A DNA stretch of 64,000 nucleotides, taken from the NCBI GenBank assembly GCA_039090855.1, contig CM077005.1, positions 17,461,921 through 17,525,920 of the forward strand, given 5' to 3'. Origin of the DNA: Macrothele yani. Taxonomy: Eukaryota > Arthropoda > Arachnida > Araneae > Macrothelidae. How positions within the stretch are numbered: position 1 is the stretch's first letter; every line of letters begins with the position of its first letter. This document shows, piece after piece, positions 10,771 to 23,050 of the stretch. Below the pieces are notes generated by a model that saw only the letters and a list, made by a program, of their open reading frames with translations, was not told the DNA's origin and did not search any database. Both the position numbers and the translations under genes were made by a program.

Positions 10771-11690
10771 AAATTTAAAAAATGGTAGGAAAACACTGAA
10801 ATACTGGGGCCCAACTTTGGGCCATTTCAAATTTCAAAGCTGAAATCAGCCCCATGTTATGGAGCATGGTGCCGTTGGAAGTGGAAGCTAATTTAGAGTG
10901 CAATGATGAAAGCCATTTATTCCTGGGAATCTTAGTTCTCGAAACATTTGGATAGGGGCAATTTGGCTACCGTACGAACAATTCCATAGCCCGCCTGAAA
11001 ACGGGCGGTAGAACAGCTTGGGGATCTATTGCTTCAACGGATTTTTTCAGCTTGTGTGAAACGGGCTGAAAGCTCCAGAGAGAAAAATAATCTGCTCTGC
11101 TTCCAGCGTAATTAAGGGGCGCTCGTAACTGGACAAAATTCAATAGATTCCTTAATAATGATTAGATTAATTACAATAATTTCCCCAATGCAATATACCT
11201 CCACCTCAACGTTCTTAACAACAGTAGGAAAAGGAGTTTCAAGGGACTGCCAAGTGAGAATAGATTTAGAGATTAACTCTGCCTTCAAACAAATATGGAA
11301 CGCTAATTCCACTAACTGCGCAGTTTCATTTTTTTTTATTGGAAAAGAATTATAGGACATTCACATTTTAAAAAAAGAAAACAAATTATGCTGTACAGGG
11401 TTTACCGGAACACGGCTAGAAAAAAATCTATCGGAACGCCATTTGTGCCCCACTACACTACTGATAATGCGTATGTAGTAAGAAAGATCCTTTGAGGGAC
11501 GTGAGGTGAATGTTAGTGAATTAGTGAAGCTCGAGCTGTGTGCTAACTTCGCTGTAACTTGAGACTTCCGATACATCAGCACTAAGTAAAATCGAACACC
11601 ATCAGTAATTTTTATCTGGCAGCTGACCTTTCTTTTATGAGCTAACTTCTCAGAGAACAGCTTCGTGATAAGCATGTGCAGCGTTCGAAT
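10771..11690. other. No recognisable gene
   Basis: Unique-looking sequence. Open frames on both strands near 11112-11675 overlap each other and resemble no protein I know. Confidence 0.4.
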
Positions 11691-11693
11691 TAC

Positions 11694-11770
11694 CCGATAG
11701 TCCGCTGGCCATTGGCTAGTAAAAATTTCATCGGACCATTGAAAAATTTATCTTACTAGCATGGGGTGGC
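11694..11770 (+). repeat. Interspersed repeat fragment (gtccgctggcc family)
   Basis: Contains tagtccgctggccattggct followed by a tcggaccattgaa motif. The same order occurs at the start of the longer copy at 42298-42666. A fragment of the other end lies at 12800-12965. Confidence 0.6.
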
Positions 11771-12398
11771 AAGCGATTTTTTTTTTTTAAGTTTGTTTTA
11801 GAATTTGTAAGGTCCAGGTTTCGCTATGGCAGTTTAAAAAACAAAAAAATTCCAGGTTTCACTATGAATTTTTTGAAATTTAGATATTTACTACTCAAAA
11901 AACTGAATATCGGAATTGCAAACCATAATTAAATATTATAAAAATTTTGAACTGTTGGAAAGCGAGGTGTCCGATTCAAAATATTGGGATTCAGACAGCA
12001 CCACTTCTTTGCACAATTAGTGACCCCAGAGTATGTTTCTTTTACAATGTTTTCCAACTGGAGGTTGAAGAACCATTCATGCTCTGGCTTCGTCCATCTA
12101 TCTTTCTGTCCATATGGGAAAACTTTCTTCCTTTCACACTGAAGCAAGGTATGTTGCAAAGTGCTTCATAGCCAGTGCACTGATAGTGGATATAGTGCTT
12201 CATATCAGTGCCCTTATAACTAGTGTACAGCCCTAGATACTTGCACCATGTGCATACAAAATGTGTTAATATTTGTGACATATCTGGACCCGTGAAAATG
12301 AGTGAACTTTCGACTTTTGGTATATACTGGTTCTGCAGACCAGCGAATTTTTTTTTTTATTATTATTATTTCATACACTCGAAGTAGATCAGGAACAC

Positions 12399-12690
12399 CG
12401 AACAGAAATCATCGCTCTTTTCACGTTAATAAGTGAGTCTCGGAAAAATTCTCATCGGCTGCCACCGGGAATCGAACCCAAGGTCTTCCAGTTACGCGCC
12501 GGACATGTTACCACTGCACCACAGCGGCCTCGAATTCTCCGGACTCACAAGCTGGTGAATTCGAGGCCGCAATGGTAGTATGTCCGGCACGTAACTGGAA
12601 GACCCTGGGTTCGATTCTCGGTGGCGGCCGATGAGAACTTTTCCGTGACTCACTTACAAACGTGGAAAAAGCGATGACTTCCGTTCGGAG
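12399..12690. repeat. Inverted pair of tRNA-like repeats (family S2)
   Basis: Two arms of about 135-139 bp (12399-12537 and 12557-12690) face each other across a spacer of about 19 bp. Each holds an A-box-like stretch (GGCCGC-ATGGTAGTATGTCCGG on plus in the right arm) and a B box (GGGTTCGATTCTC on plus, its complement in the left arm). The arms are diverged but align along their full length. This is either a head-to-head SINE pair or a foldback element built from tRNA-like sequence. Confidence 0.75.
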
Positions 12691-12799
12691 TTTTTTTCTT
12701 TTTTTTTTTTTTTTTTAAATTTCTACCACTGCGTAGAACTGTTTCACTGTGTTTATTAGTCCTATTGACATAGCACATGTGCACATTCTGTTCTAAATT

Positions 12800-12965
12800 T
12801 GCGATATACAGCTCCAGTGAAATTATACGTTATTTTCTACATATACTGCAAATGTGTAAGTTTCTTTTGTCTTTGTTTTTTTCACGGACCAGTGGGCATT
12901 TTGGCGGACCACTGATTTGGAAATTCGAGTGGGGCCTGTAGAAGATTTGTTTCTGATTCTAACCC
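12800..12965 (+). repeat. Interspersed repeat fragment (ggaccagtgggcattttgg family)
   Basis: Matches the end of 42298-42666: tacgttattttctacatata, then cggaccagtgggcattttgg, then a cctgtagaagattt block. It is probably the other end of the fragment at 11694, now separated by about 1 kb. Confidence 0.65.
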
Positions 12966-14165
12966 TGATGTGTGTATTTTTGATCTGGTAGAGAAAGAAC
13001 CCCAGACGGAATCCGGAACCCCGAAGAAAATTTTACGTGATATAGAGAATTTTTTTTCTTTTTTTTTTTTTTGTCAAAAAGGTATTTTTCGTAACAAAAG
13101 AAGAATTTTACTTCATCCTGGAAGACGTTTCGCTGATATAAAGATATCTTTACCCGATCATAGACGGATTTTATCTCACGCAAGATTTCATTGCGTCACA
13201 GAATTTTACCAGACCTGAAAGATATTTTACCTGGTCAAAGAAGAATTTTATCTGATCTGAGAACTTTTTCCAATTCGGGAAGAAAAATTATATTTGATGC
13301 TGGAAGATGTTTTTCAGATGCAAGAATTGTTTCTTATGTCTTATATTAGACGCATTTTCCGATCTTTTTCAGAAAGAGAAAATGGCATATATAGGTGACA
13401 TGAGAATTTAATTTTCTGACACTCATATGCGTTGTCAGAAGAATAGGAAGAAAAAAAAAAAAATGATCTCGAAGCTGTTTCGGAGCAATTATGAGTAACG
13501 GTTATTTATCTTCGTTAAAAGTTTAAAGAACAGTTACGCAGGAGAATAAAAATGCAAATTTCTGCATCGCTGCTTAAGCAGAATTCCGAGAGCATTTTGC
13601 TCTTCTTGAATTAATCTGATCTTGTAATCTTCCTTTCTGTACGTTTAATTGTCTTTACCTTTCGGTCTTCATCTCCGCCCTTTGAGTACTTTGAATTTTT
13701 TCGTCTTGCTCGTTTCGACATTTTCAGGAATATTTAAGATATTTCACCACTTTTTAAAAGCACAGACTCCAAATAAAATGCGCAACATTTACTTTTGTGA
13801 TATTTAAATAATCTTTTTAGGCCAATGTAATTTCTCTTTTATGTATTTGCATGTTTTTTAAACCAGTGTTTTGTATTTATCTTTAAGTGCGTGAGAGAAT
13901 AATAACGCATTTTCTTATTATTTACCATGAATTTCAATTTTCTCATTTTTCACGCATAATGTAATCACCTAATTGCTTTTTTATGCCTAGTTTAATTTAG
14001 GAAATGCCGCGTGCTTATGAAATCGTATTTACAAGAAATGTGTTTAAACATTCATGATAGACATTATAAAGTATGACTTCCATTAAATATTTCTGTTCGT
14101 ATTTAGTATTCTGTAAAGGAAAAATCAAAGCTTTAATTCACATAAGCTCAGCTCTGAACGGAAAT
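12966..14165. other. No recognisable gene; AT-rich
   Basis: Between 13010 and 13340 a loose motif recurs (gaagaattttac-tgatc-aga), apparently a very degraded short tandem repeat. The rest is AT-rich with no feature I can name. Confidence 0.45.
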
Positions 14166-14169
14166 AACC

Positions 14170-15590
14170 GTTGTTCTTAAATCGAAACATTCAAATAATG
14201 CGAAAAACTTCCCAGTTGTTCTAGAACTTTGTTGACAGACCTACAGTTCACCAGATTTATGCGGCATATTTGAAGAATATTGTTTCGAAAATATTTGGAG
14301 TAACTGGAATTTTGTTTTATAAAATTTACGCAGAATTGTTAAAGGATGCAATGTTTAAGTTTCTTCTTTAGGAAGTTCTAACATCTAAACTTTAGATAAT
14401 GGGAATAGCTTTCCGGTGGTTCTAGAAATTTGTTGACAAAGCTACAGTTCACCAGATTTTTACAGCATATTTGAAGAGTATTGTTTCGAAAACATTTGGA
14501 GTAACTGGAATTTTGTTTTATAAAATTTACGCAGAATTGTTAAAGGATGTAATGTTTAAGTTTCTTTTTTTGGAAGTTCTTAAATCTAAACTTTAGATAA
14601 TGCGAATAGCTTTCCGGTGGTTCTAGAACTTTGTTGACAAAGCTACAGTTCACCAGATTTATGCGGCATATTTGAAGAATATTGTTTCGAAAACATTTGG
14701 AGTGACTGAAATTTTGTTTTATAAAATTTTCGCAGAATTGTTAAAGGATGTAATGTTTAAGTTTCTTCTTTAGGAAGTTCTAACATCTGAACTTTAGATA
14801 ATGCGAATAGCTTTCCGGCGGTTCTAGAACTTTGTTGACAAAGCTACAGTTCAGATTTATTCAGCATGCTTAAATGATATTTATTTGAAGTAATTTGTGG
14901 TTACTTAAAATTACGTTTTATAAAATTTCCGCATAGCTGTTGAAGAGTGTAATGTCGTTTTGAAAGTTCTTAATTTGAAACATCCAAGCAATGACATTTG
15001 CTTCCCGCTGTGTCTAGAACCTCTGTAGACAGATCTACAAATCCCCACATTTACGCGGCATATTTTAATAATTTTGTTTTGAAATCGTTTGGAATAACTA
15101 CAGTTTTGTTTTACAAAATTTTCGCAGAATTGTTGAAGAATGTAATACAGTAATTTCAAGTTTTTTTTCTGTTTAGGAAGTTCTTAAATCATTCAAATAA
15201 TGCGAATAGTTTCCCGGTAATTCTAGAAATTTGTTGACAAAGCTACAGTTCAGATTTATTCAGTATATTTGAAAAATATTGATTCGAATTAATTTGGGAA
15301 AATTTAAAAATATATTTTATAAAATTTCTGCATACTTGTTGAAGAATATAATGTTAGAGTTCATCGTTTTGGAAGTTCTTAAATCGAAGCATCCAAATCA
15401 TGATAGCTGCTTCTCACTGGTTCCAGAACTTTGTAGACAGAGCTACAATTCACCCGATTTGAGCATGTGATGCTGAAACAATATTATTTCCAAGTAATAT
15501 TTAATTACTTAAAATTACGTTTTATAAAATGTTCGCAGAATTGTTGAAGAATGTTATGCTCGAGTTTGTCCTTTTGGAAACAAATTTTTC
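14170..15590. repeat. Diverged ~200-bp tandem repeat, about 7 copies
   Basis: The marker gttctagaactttgttgaca recurs near 14218, 14419, 14619, 14820, 15013, 15220 and 15420, a spacing of 193-207 bp. Each unit also has attttgttttataaaattta and cgcagaattgtt. The first four are close relatives and the later ones more diverged, so the array appears to have been growing at its left side most recently. Confidence 0.9.
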
Positions 15591-15599
15591 TCAAACTGT

Positions 15600-16690
15600 T
15601 CTTAAACGAAATTTTATTTTTGGAGTTGGCTACAAAGACACAACTAAAACCATACATAGCGACTTTCGTAGAATGTCTCTAAAGATGACCCCCCTCCCAC
15701 ACACATTATTGAATGTCACGCCAGTCAGAAACTGGGGAAGGTTTAGTGTCCGAAGCGGAGTGTGAGGTGGAGTGAAGCAGAAGTGACGCACTTCAGCGCC
15801 TGCCTGAAATCTTGGCATTGAGAGGGACAGAATTGCAGTTCTGAGGTTTTTTCTATCCGTTTTCAGCTTTTCATTTATCAAAATAGTCATGGATACAATT
15901 TACGTTTTTTTTTCTATAAGAAATAAATTTTTACTCTTTAAAGAACACGCAAATGAGACGTGTTCCACAGAAGTGATACTCAAGAGTGACGACCGTCTGT
16001 GGCCAAAACCCAGATCCCAGGTGGTCAGCGCTCAATCTCCTCATCCTGGCGCGACGCGCAAGAATGTATATGTCTGGTCACCTTAATAGTGGCTCCAGTA
16101 TAGCTTTTTGAAGAAATGTTCTTCTCTGGTTGCTTCAAAATATTTAACCCTCTAGTAAAACTTCAAAAGGTTGTTTTAAGCAGCATATGTTTATGCAATG
16201 TCGTTTCAAGACAAGGAAAATCAAGTTGTGCTATCTCCAAACCTTCAATAAGGAAGAACAAAGGCAAAATTTAATACGCAGTGCCGTTGAGTGATGCCTT
16301 CAGCAAGCTATAACATACACTGAGGTGCCAGTTTATTAGGTGTAATGGCCCTAGTCACATAAATGACTCACTCTATCACATAAGACAGCGTGTGAGTGCG
16401 GTGTAAAATCAGGCAGACAGGCTGTTTGAGCATCAGTTGGCGTTCGATTAAGGGACGGAATGGGCAAAACGAGTGAAAGGAGCTACTTTGAACATGGAAG
16501 GATGGCTTTTTCCAGGCGTTTCGGTTCGAGCCCTTCCCAAACGGATGCCGGACCAGAAAAAAAAAAAAAAAAAAAACCGACACCCAAAACACCGACAGGA
16601 CAAACACCATCTCGTTTTTATTTTGATGCTGCATCACCTGGTGCTGTATTTTAACGATCAAGTAATATCGTAAAGTTTGTGCGACTACCA
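15600..16690. other. No recognisable gene
   Basis: Mixed sequence. Around 16330 (gaggtgccagtttattaggt) and 16430-16510 there are phrases reminiscent of Tc1-type transposon ends and N-terminal coding sequence, but I cannot read a reliable frame. A poly-A run sits at 16556-16575. Confidence 0.35.
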
Positions 16691-18330
16691 CATAAATAAA
16701 AGAACTGAAATTACCGCATCGTTCCCATGACCACGTCGCCCTACTAACGCGTAACACGGACGGGATCCGTGGATCGTCTCCATCTGGAAAAACTCTAATA
16801 AGAACAGAAAGTACCGTATCGTTCCCATGAACACGTTGCCTCTCTGATGGTCAACGTGGACGAGATCCGTGGTTCATTTACATCTGGGAAAACTATAATA
16901 ATACCGTGTCGTTCCTGTGACCGCATTGCCACTCTAATGGGCAGCATGGAAGAGATCCGTGGTTCATCTTCATCTGCACAAACTACATGTATAATAAGAA
17001 CTGAAAGTACCGTATCGTTCCCATGACCACGTTGCCTCTCTAATGGTCAACGCGGACGAGATCCATAGTTCATCTTCATCTGGACAAACTACAATAAGAA
17101 GTACCGTATCGTTCCTATGACCATGTTGACCCCCTAATGCGCAACGTAGACAAGATCTGTGGTTCATCTTCATTTGGACAAACTATAATAATAATAATAA
17201 TAACTTAGAATACCGTATCGTTCCCATGATCACGTTGCCCCTTTAATGGGCAACACGGACGAGATCAATGGTTCATCTTCATCTAGACTAAGAGAAACTG
17301 AAAGTACCGTGTCGTCCCCATATCCACGTTGCTCGCAACATGTTTCGGGTTCTTAATTCATCTGAACGAACTGTAAGAAAATGTCCGTAGTTCTTCTACA
17401 TCTGAACGAACTGTGAGAAGAGTAACGGAAAGTGTAGTATTGCTCTCTCACGCTCATGTTGCCCCTCTAACCTGCAGCAATGACGAGATCCATGGTTCAT
17501 CTTCATCTGGACTAAGTGTAATAAGAGAAACTCAAAGTACCGTATCGTCCCCATGATCACGTTGCCCCTCTAAGGGACAACACGGACAAGATCCATGGAT
17601 CATCTTCTTCTGGATTACGCTAATAAGAGAAACTGAAAGTACCGTATCGTTCCCATGACCACGTTGCCTCTCTAATGGTCAACGCGGACGAGATCCATGG
17701 TTCATCTTCATCTGGACAAACTATAATAAGAAGTCCCGTATCATTCCTATGACCATGTTGACCCCCTAATGCGCAACGTGGACAAGATCTGTGGTTCATC
17801 TTCATTTGGACAAACTATAATAATAATAATAATAACTTAGAATACCGTATCTTTCCCATGATCACGTTGCCCCTTTAATGGGCAACACGGACAAGATCCA
17901 CGGATCATCTTCTTCTCGATTACGCTAATAAGAGAAACTGAAAGTACCGTATCGTTCACATGATCACGTTGTCCCTCTAATGGGCAACACGGACGAGATC
18001 CATAGTTCATCTTCATCAGGACAAACTGTAATAAAAGAAACTGAAAGTATCGTGTCGTTCCCATATCCACGTTGCTCGCAACATGTTTCGGGTTCTTAAC
18101 TCATCTGAACGAACTGTAAGATGTCCGCAGTTCTTCTACATCTAAACGAATTGTAAGAAGAGTAACAGAAAGTGCAGTATTGCTCTCTCGCGCTCATGTT
18201 GCCCCTCTAACCTGTAACAATGACGATATCCGTGTTTCATCTTCATATCGACTAACATCTTCTTACAGTTCGTTATAACAGAAGTGAAGGTATCGTTATA
18301 AATAGAAGTTAAGGTATCGTATTGTTCTCA
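16690..18330. repeat. ~100-bp tandem repeat with higher-order duplication
   Basis: Units of the type accgtatcgttcccatgacc, acgttgcc-ctctaatgg, gatccatggttcatcttcat recur about 15 times with (aat)n linkers. A longer block is duplicated: 17008-17215 and 17641-17850 share the same order of unusual units, including gttgaccccctaatgcgcaa and the run of taa repeats. This is a higher-order repeat of about 633 bp. Confidence 0.9.
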
Positions 18331-18639
18331 CGCACAACAATTCATAATACGAAATAATAACTTGAAGAGCAGGTGCATGAGCATACAGAATACGTTTTGG
18401 TATATTTTTAATTATTAGACCAGGCAGATGCTAGCCGCAGTTGTCCCAGAAGTTGTGCCTCGGAGACCACAACTTCCCACGCTGCTACGTATGCCTCACG
18501 AAAGAAGAAAAAATAAATAAAGGTAAAGAAATTCCCCCTTCTGAGTTCTCTCTTTTTTTTCTTTTTTATCATCATCGGAAAACACACCCACCCCCCCCCT
18601 CCCCCATCCGTCTCAACCAAGCGACACGCTAATTCACTT

Positions 18640-19050
18640 TCTCTCTCTCTTTCCGTTCAAGCTCCAAAGAATTCTTTCTGATTTTTCGCTAAACGCAGAC
18701 CGACTGACTTTTCTGTTGGAGAGGAGTTGTGCCGCGTGCGCGCGTGCATGTGTAAACGGACCGGAATTATAATTCAATTACCCGCCGGTGTTGTAGCAAT
18801 CCCCTCGGGGCATCGGCGAACCTCCCGCCGTCCGAATGTTTGATTCCCCGCCGGAGCTCGTAATTGAATTTGTATCTGAATTCGTATGATCATCCCATCT
18901 GTATTTATTTGAATTTCCCGAACTGGCTCTGAGAGAGGAGAAGTCAATGTTATGAACTGAGGAAGCGCTGGCTGTGAGCACGCGGTTGGTGCCTTCCAGC
19001 GCTTCCAACCAAACTGTGCTGCGCCCTCGAATAAGAAATCTATGAACTTC
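18640..19050. other. Low-repeat segment, possible regulatory DNA
   Basis: Between the 100-bp array and a T-rich stretch lies a segment with balanced composition and no match to any other repeat in the window. It includes gcgcgcgtgcatg and an AT homeodomain-like stretch (ttataattcaatta). Open frames exist on the minus strand but look like chance. A conserved intronic element is possible; this rests only on its contrast with the repeats around it. Confidence 0.3.
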
Positions 19051-19440
19051 ACCTAAGCATTAATAATAGAAAGTTTAATGCAATTAATAAGAAGATTCGG
19101 AAAGCTCCTTCCCCTCGTCTTTCTTTTTTTTTTTCTTCTCTCTGTCTTCTTCTTTTGCCATTGCCTTGCCTTGTTTTCCAAGTTTCTGCGTTTGATTTTA
19201 TTATAAATTAGATATTTAATAACGTTCCGATCGAAGACTGTGTTGTGTAGTCTCCTGTATACTGAATTTCCTGCTGAAATTCCTGTGACGTACGCTGCAA
19301 GGGAAGTACGTAAAAACTAGATGAATTTGGGGGTGGAATGTTCGAGACGATACCGATGCTTCTGCAAGATGTTCTTAATTTGTAACGTCATAGGCTCCGA
19401 TACTTGCTGCTATTGTGAAATCCCATTGTCATTGGTGGCT

Positions 19441-19499
19441 ATTAGGGAATGCTGAGGGTACGGTTTGTTCGGGCACAAGTTGAAGGTAAGTGAAATAAT
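19441..19499 (+). repeat. 60-bp direct repeat with splice-donor-like end (copy 1)
   Basis: Contains gggaatgctgagggtacggt then ttgaag|gtaagtgaaat. A near-identical copy is at 20583-20641. Each has a consensus 5' splice site after an ATG-initiated open stretch of 12 complete codons, so a duplicated short exon is one reading. Confidence 0.6.
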
Positions 19500-19779
19500 T
19501 TCTTTCAAAATGAAGAAAGTATAAATTCGTAGTCTGGAAGTTTTACTTAATCGTTCGTTCAATTCAGGGGAAGGAAGATTTTATACAATTTAAGCGCACA
19601 CACTCACAGCACCAGAATGCGCGTGTTATCGCTTTCAAGAAAAGAAGCAGAGAGAGATTAAGATATCTATATATACAAAGAGAAAAATGGAGATCAGAGA
19701 TAGAGCTAGACAATAAGGCTAGGAAGTAAAAGGAGACATCCAAGCAGATATAAACTGAAAGAGAAATAATTGCAGATAA

Positions 19780-19786
19780 TACGATT

Positions 19787-19854
<68 letters not shown>

Positions 19855-20345
19855 AGAAAAGAGAAATAAATAGGTCGGAGAGAAAGAAAAGAGAAATAAA
19901 TAGGTCGGAGAGAGAAAGAGAGAGAGAAAAGAGAAATAAATAGGTCGAAGAGAGAGAAAAGAGAAATAAATAGGTCGGAGAGGGGGAGAGAGAGAGAGAA
20001 GAGCGGGAGAAGAGATAAATATCATATCTCTGACCTATATATATATATACACATATAGGTCAGAGAGAGAGAGAGTTGGGAACAACAGAGATACTGAGAC
20101 GATATAGTAAAAGCGAAAGAGAAAGTGACACTGAGCAAAATAAAATTAAGGGAGAAGGAAAGAAAAGATAAAGAGAGTAAAAGAGGAAGAATAAGAAGAG
20201 AGAGAATGATTGAAACAAAAATATATGAAAAGTTTGGAAGTAGAAAAAAGGCTGGGATGCGAGAAACTAAGGAAATAGGAGGACGGAAAGAAAACGGTAA
20301 AAGTAACGTAGAGATAAAAGGAAGAGAAGGAAAGCCGAAGAGATA
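19780..20345. repeat. GA-rich low-complexity tract with (GA)n microsatellite
   Basis: A perfect or near-perfect (GA)n run at 19792-19850 is followed by degraded purine-rich sequence with a repeated agagaaataaataggtcggag unit (about 19857-19990). Long S/L/F-rich frames on the minus strand are by-products of composition. Confidence 0.9.
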
Positions 20346-20582
20346 ACGAGTGGAATATATATATATATAAATATAGATATACGTTATAAAATACATTAAA
20401 ATCACAAATACAGAACACTTAACCCTGTTACCTCATCAAAGAGCACAGTTCGGTCTGCTGCATCGCGCGTCTGGGTGTGTGCTTGTGTTTCTTTGTAATA
20501 TTTTTTGCAATTTTCGATGTCATTTTTGTGTGTATGGTACACGCAGTCTTTTCGTTTGGAGTTTTAGTGAATATATATATAT

Positions 20583-20641
20583 ATTAGGGAATGCTGAGGG
20601 TACGGTTTGTTCGGACACAAGTTGAAGGTAAGTGAAATAAT
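20583..20641 (+). repeat. 60-bp direct repeat with splice-donor-like end (copy 2)
   Basis: Second copy of the 19441-19499 sequence, one G/A difference (ttcggacac against ttcgggcac). It directly follows a (TA)n tract and precedes another. Confidence 0.6.
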
Positions 20642-20664
20642 AATATATATATCATCTTCATTAT

Positions 20665-20995
20665 CAACCATTATCAATCTACTGCTGGATGAAGGACTGT
20701 CCAAGTTTCTTCCACAACGGTCTGTCTTGTGTCAGTCTCCTCCATGTTAATCCGGCGTGCTTTGGAATTTCATCCATTCATCTCCTACGTGGTCTTCTTC
20801 TGGGTTTTTTTCTATCCCTCGGAATCCAGTCCAAACTTTCGGTTGTTCCATCGGTGGTCCGTTCGTTTGGCAACATGTCCAGCCCATTGCGATTTCAGGG
20901 ATTTTACTCTGATCATGATGTCTTCCATTCTTCTCATTTTCTTGATCCACGGGTTCCTCTTCTTATCTTTCCTGGTTACACGAAGCTTGCATTTC
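20665..20995 (-). pseudogene. RTE-like non-LTR retrotransposon 3' end
   Basis: The minus strand reads KRGTRGSRK-EWKTS, a QWAGHVAK-like block, IPR--KKPRRR and a final W--LGQSFIQQ region with frame breaks. This is the usual end of RTE-clade ORFs. A short repeat (atcttcattatca) follows the stop on the minus strand, as RTE 3' tails often do. The RT core is absent, so this is a 5'-truncated dead insertion. Confidence 0.7.
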
Positions 20996-21117
20996 TCCTA
21001 ACGAATCTGTATTGTAACATCGTTTTTCTATTTGCACATATAATTCAAATGCACTGCTCTTAAAATCTTCACGCTCATTTACCGAACGCTATTGATATGG
21101 CACTGCTGTTCTACGTT

Positions 21118-21167
21118 CTTGTTCTACGACATGGGGGCCACCCGCGGCCCCCATGTCGTAGAACAAG
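21118..21167. repeat. Perfect 22-bp hairpin
   Basis: Arms starting cttgttctacgacatggggg are exactly complementary across a 6-nt loop (acccgc). The sequence after it contains a B-box-like GGGTTCAAATTCC on the minus strand (near 21180), so this may be a degraded tRNA-like repeat end. Confidence 0.85.
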
Positions 21168-21169
21168 CG

Positions 21170-21888
21170 TCACTCGGAATTTGAACCCTGACCAATCTCG
21201 CTCGCATGATTAGAAGACAAAGGTTCGTACCACCCGTTAACAAATTCACAAATCAGAGAACCCTAACAAGATCAGTCGTCTGAAAGATCACTGCATCCTG
21301 TTATGTCGGACGCGAAGGGCGTGACGCCGTAGGACCAACTTCCGCTAAAGGGAGGAATGAACAGGTGCTCAATAGGACAGATTATGATGCAAAATGTGTT
21401 GAAAACTAGACTGGTAGAATGTATGAATTACCTTTGGCTAAATGCTAAGTGCTGAAGGAAGCTGTGTTTCATACCCTGCTTGAAAATTGGATAACTTTAA
21501 TGGGAAATTAAAATAATTTTAATTGTTTAAGTCAGTTAATATTTGTTTTAATGGGCGGAGAGCTTCAATTTAAAACTTCATGCTCATCACCAGGGTATAC
21601 AAGTTTTTATTAATGTATGCAATGCTTTGCTCTCATATAATCATTTTTTTTTCGTTTATTTAATTGCGGTCTTGTCTGATGTGTTATTGTTACTCCAATG
21701 CGTCATATAACTGTAATTATTGTTTAGCTATCGGAGGTTATTATTTCATAGGTAAGTTATAATTATTTTAAGGGCGAATCAGCATTATTCCTTCTTTTGA
21801 TTTCTTAACAGTTATGAGTACATTGTAAAGTTAAATTTTACCCTGTGAGGTGAGTTCAGATCTTTTTCATTTCGATAGATTGGTAATA
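21170..21888. other. No recognisable gene
   Basis: Unique-looking sequence. Part of 21180-21240 may be a decayed tRNA-like unit; the rest is AT-rich and unassigned. Confidence 0.35.
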
Positions 21889-21969
21889 CAAGGGGTATCC
21901 TGAAAGTGATGTCACCTTCTTAATAACTTGAAATTTTGAAGTGATTTTAATGAAACTGCACTGACATGT

Positions 21970-22700
21970 ACTATGATATGTTACCAATGTGGGAACAAAG
22001 TTTTTTCAGAATCGGAAATAAAGATCATGAATGACAGAGAAAAGCAACGGGACGTAATTCAGTTCCTGGAAAAAGAGGGATGTGAGGCTCCAGAAATCCA
22101 CAGAAGACTCCAGGCGGTGTATGGAGCAGCCACAATCGATATCAGCAATGTCCGAAGATGGATGAAGAGGTTCCGAGAGGGAGAAAGTTCAGTGTCGGAC
22201 AAACATCGGAGTGGAAGACCCGCAACTGCACTGACAAATGCCAACAGGCAAAGCGTGAAAGACCTCAACACAGGTGATCATCGTGTCACCATCCAGAAGT
22301 TGCAACAATAAATAGCGCTCACTATGTGCAGACATTGAAGAAGCTAAAGGAAGCTATCAGAAATAAAAGACGTGGCATTCCACTTCATAGTGTTGTTTAA
22401 CACCATGGTAACGCACGTTCCCACACCTGAATGGAGACTTCACAGGCTATTGCCAAAATGGGGTGGACGGTGATGCCCCAAACCCACCTGCAGTCCTGAT
22501 TTTCTCTCTCAGATTTTTTCCTGTTTGCCCCTTTGAAAAACACCCTTCGTGGGGAACATTTCGACGATGTGACAGAAGTTAAACTGGCTGTGAACTCATG
22601 GGTGAAACGACAGCCTCAGGAATTTTTCCAAAATGGATTTTACCAATCGGTTCAAAAATGGCGGAAATGTATAGAAAGTGCTGGACAATACTTTGAATAG
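21970..22700 (+). pseudogene. Mariner-like transposase (SETMAR type), internally deleted
   Basis: The first part begins MNDREKQRDVIQFLEKEG and continues to IHRRLQAVYG, NVRRWMKRFREGESSVSD and SGRPATAL, the HTH_48-type DNA-binding region. After frame breaks the far C-terminus is seen: SLSDFFLFAPLKNTLRGEHF, VKLAVNSWVKRQPQEFF, KWRKCIESAGQYFE and stop. The central part with most of the catalytic triad is mostly missing or scrambled. The start of the element is probably near 21890 (ggggtatcctgaaagtgatg); no matching right terminal repeat was found. Confidence 0.82.
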
Positions 22701-23050
22701 GCTAGCATTATTAACAATATGTCCAAGTATTTTGCCACCTAGTTTCGCATTTATGCTGCTACAAATAAAAATCTTATGAGTGACGAGGCATTACCTAATT
22801 CAAATTTTTACAATATCTTTTTTTTTGCATTCACCAGAGGATGTGCTGGGAGCCAGCACAAAAGATCTAGTGATGTGATTATGACTTTCAACTTTTGTTT
22901 CAGTGTAAATAAAAGTAATTTTTATCTTTAAGTTTGACTTTCATGTTATGTCGTGAAACGACGGCATTCTAAACAGTTAATGTTATTGGCACGAATTTCT
23001 TCAACAACTTAAGTTAAATTAGAGTATACGTCAGACTGTTATTCAGCAAT
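22700..23050. other. No recognisable feature
   Basis: AT-rich link between the mariner remnant and the Tc1-like element. A terminal repeat for either element is not evident inside it. Confidence 0.35.

Noticed and set aside
19564..20418. S/L/F-rich frames on the minus strand
   Set aside because: They follow the purine-rich (GA)n tract; composition explains the long frames.
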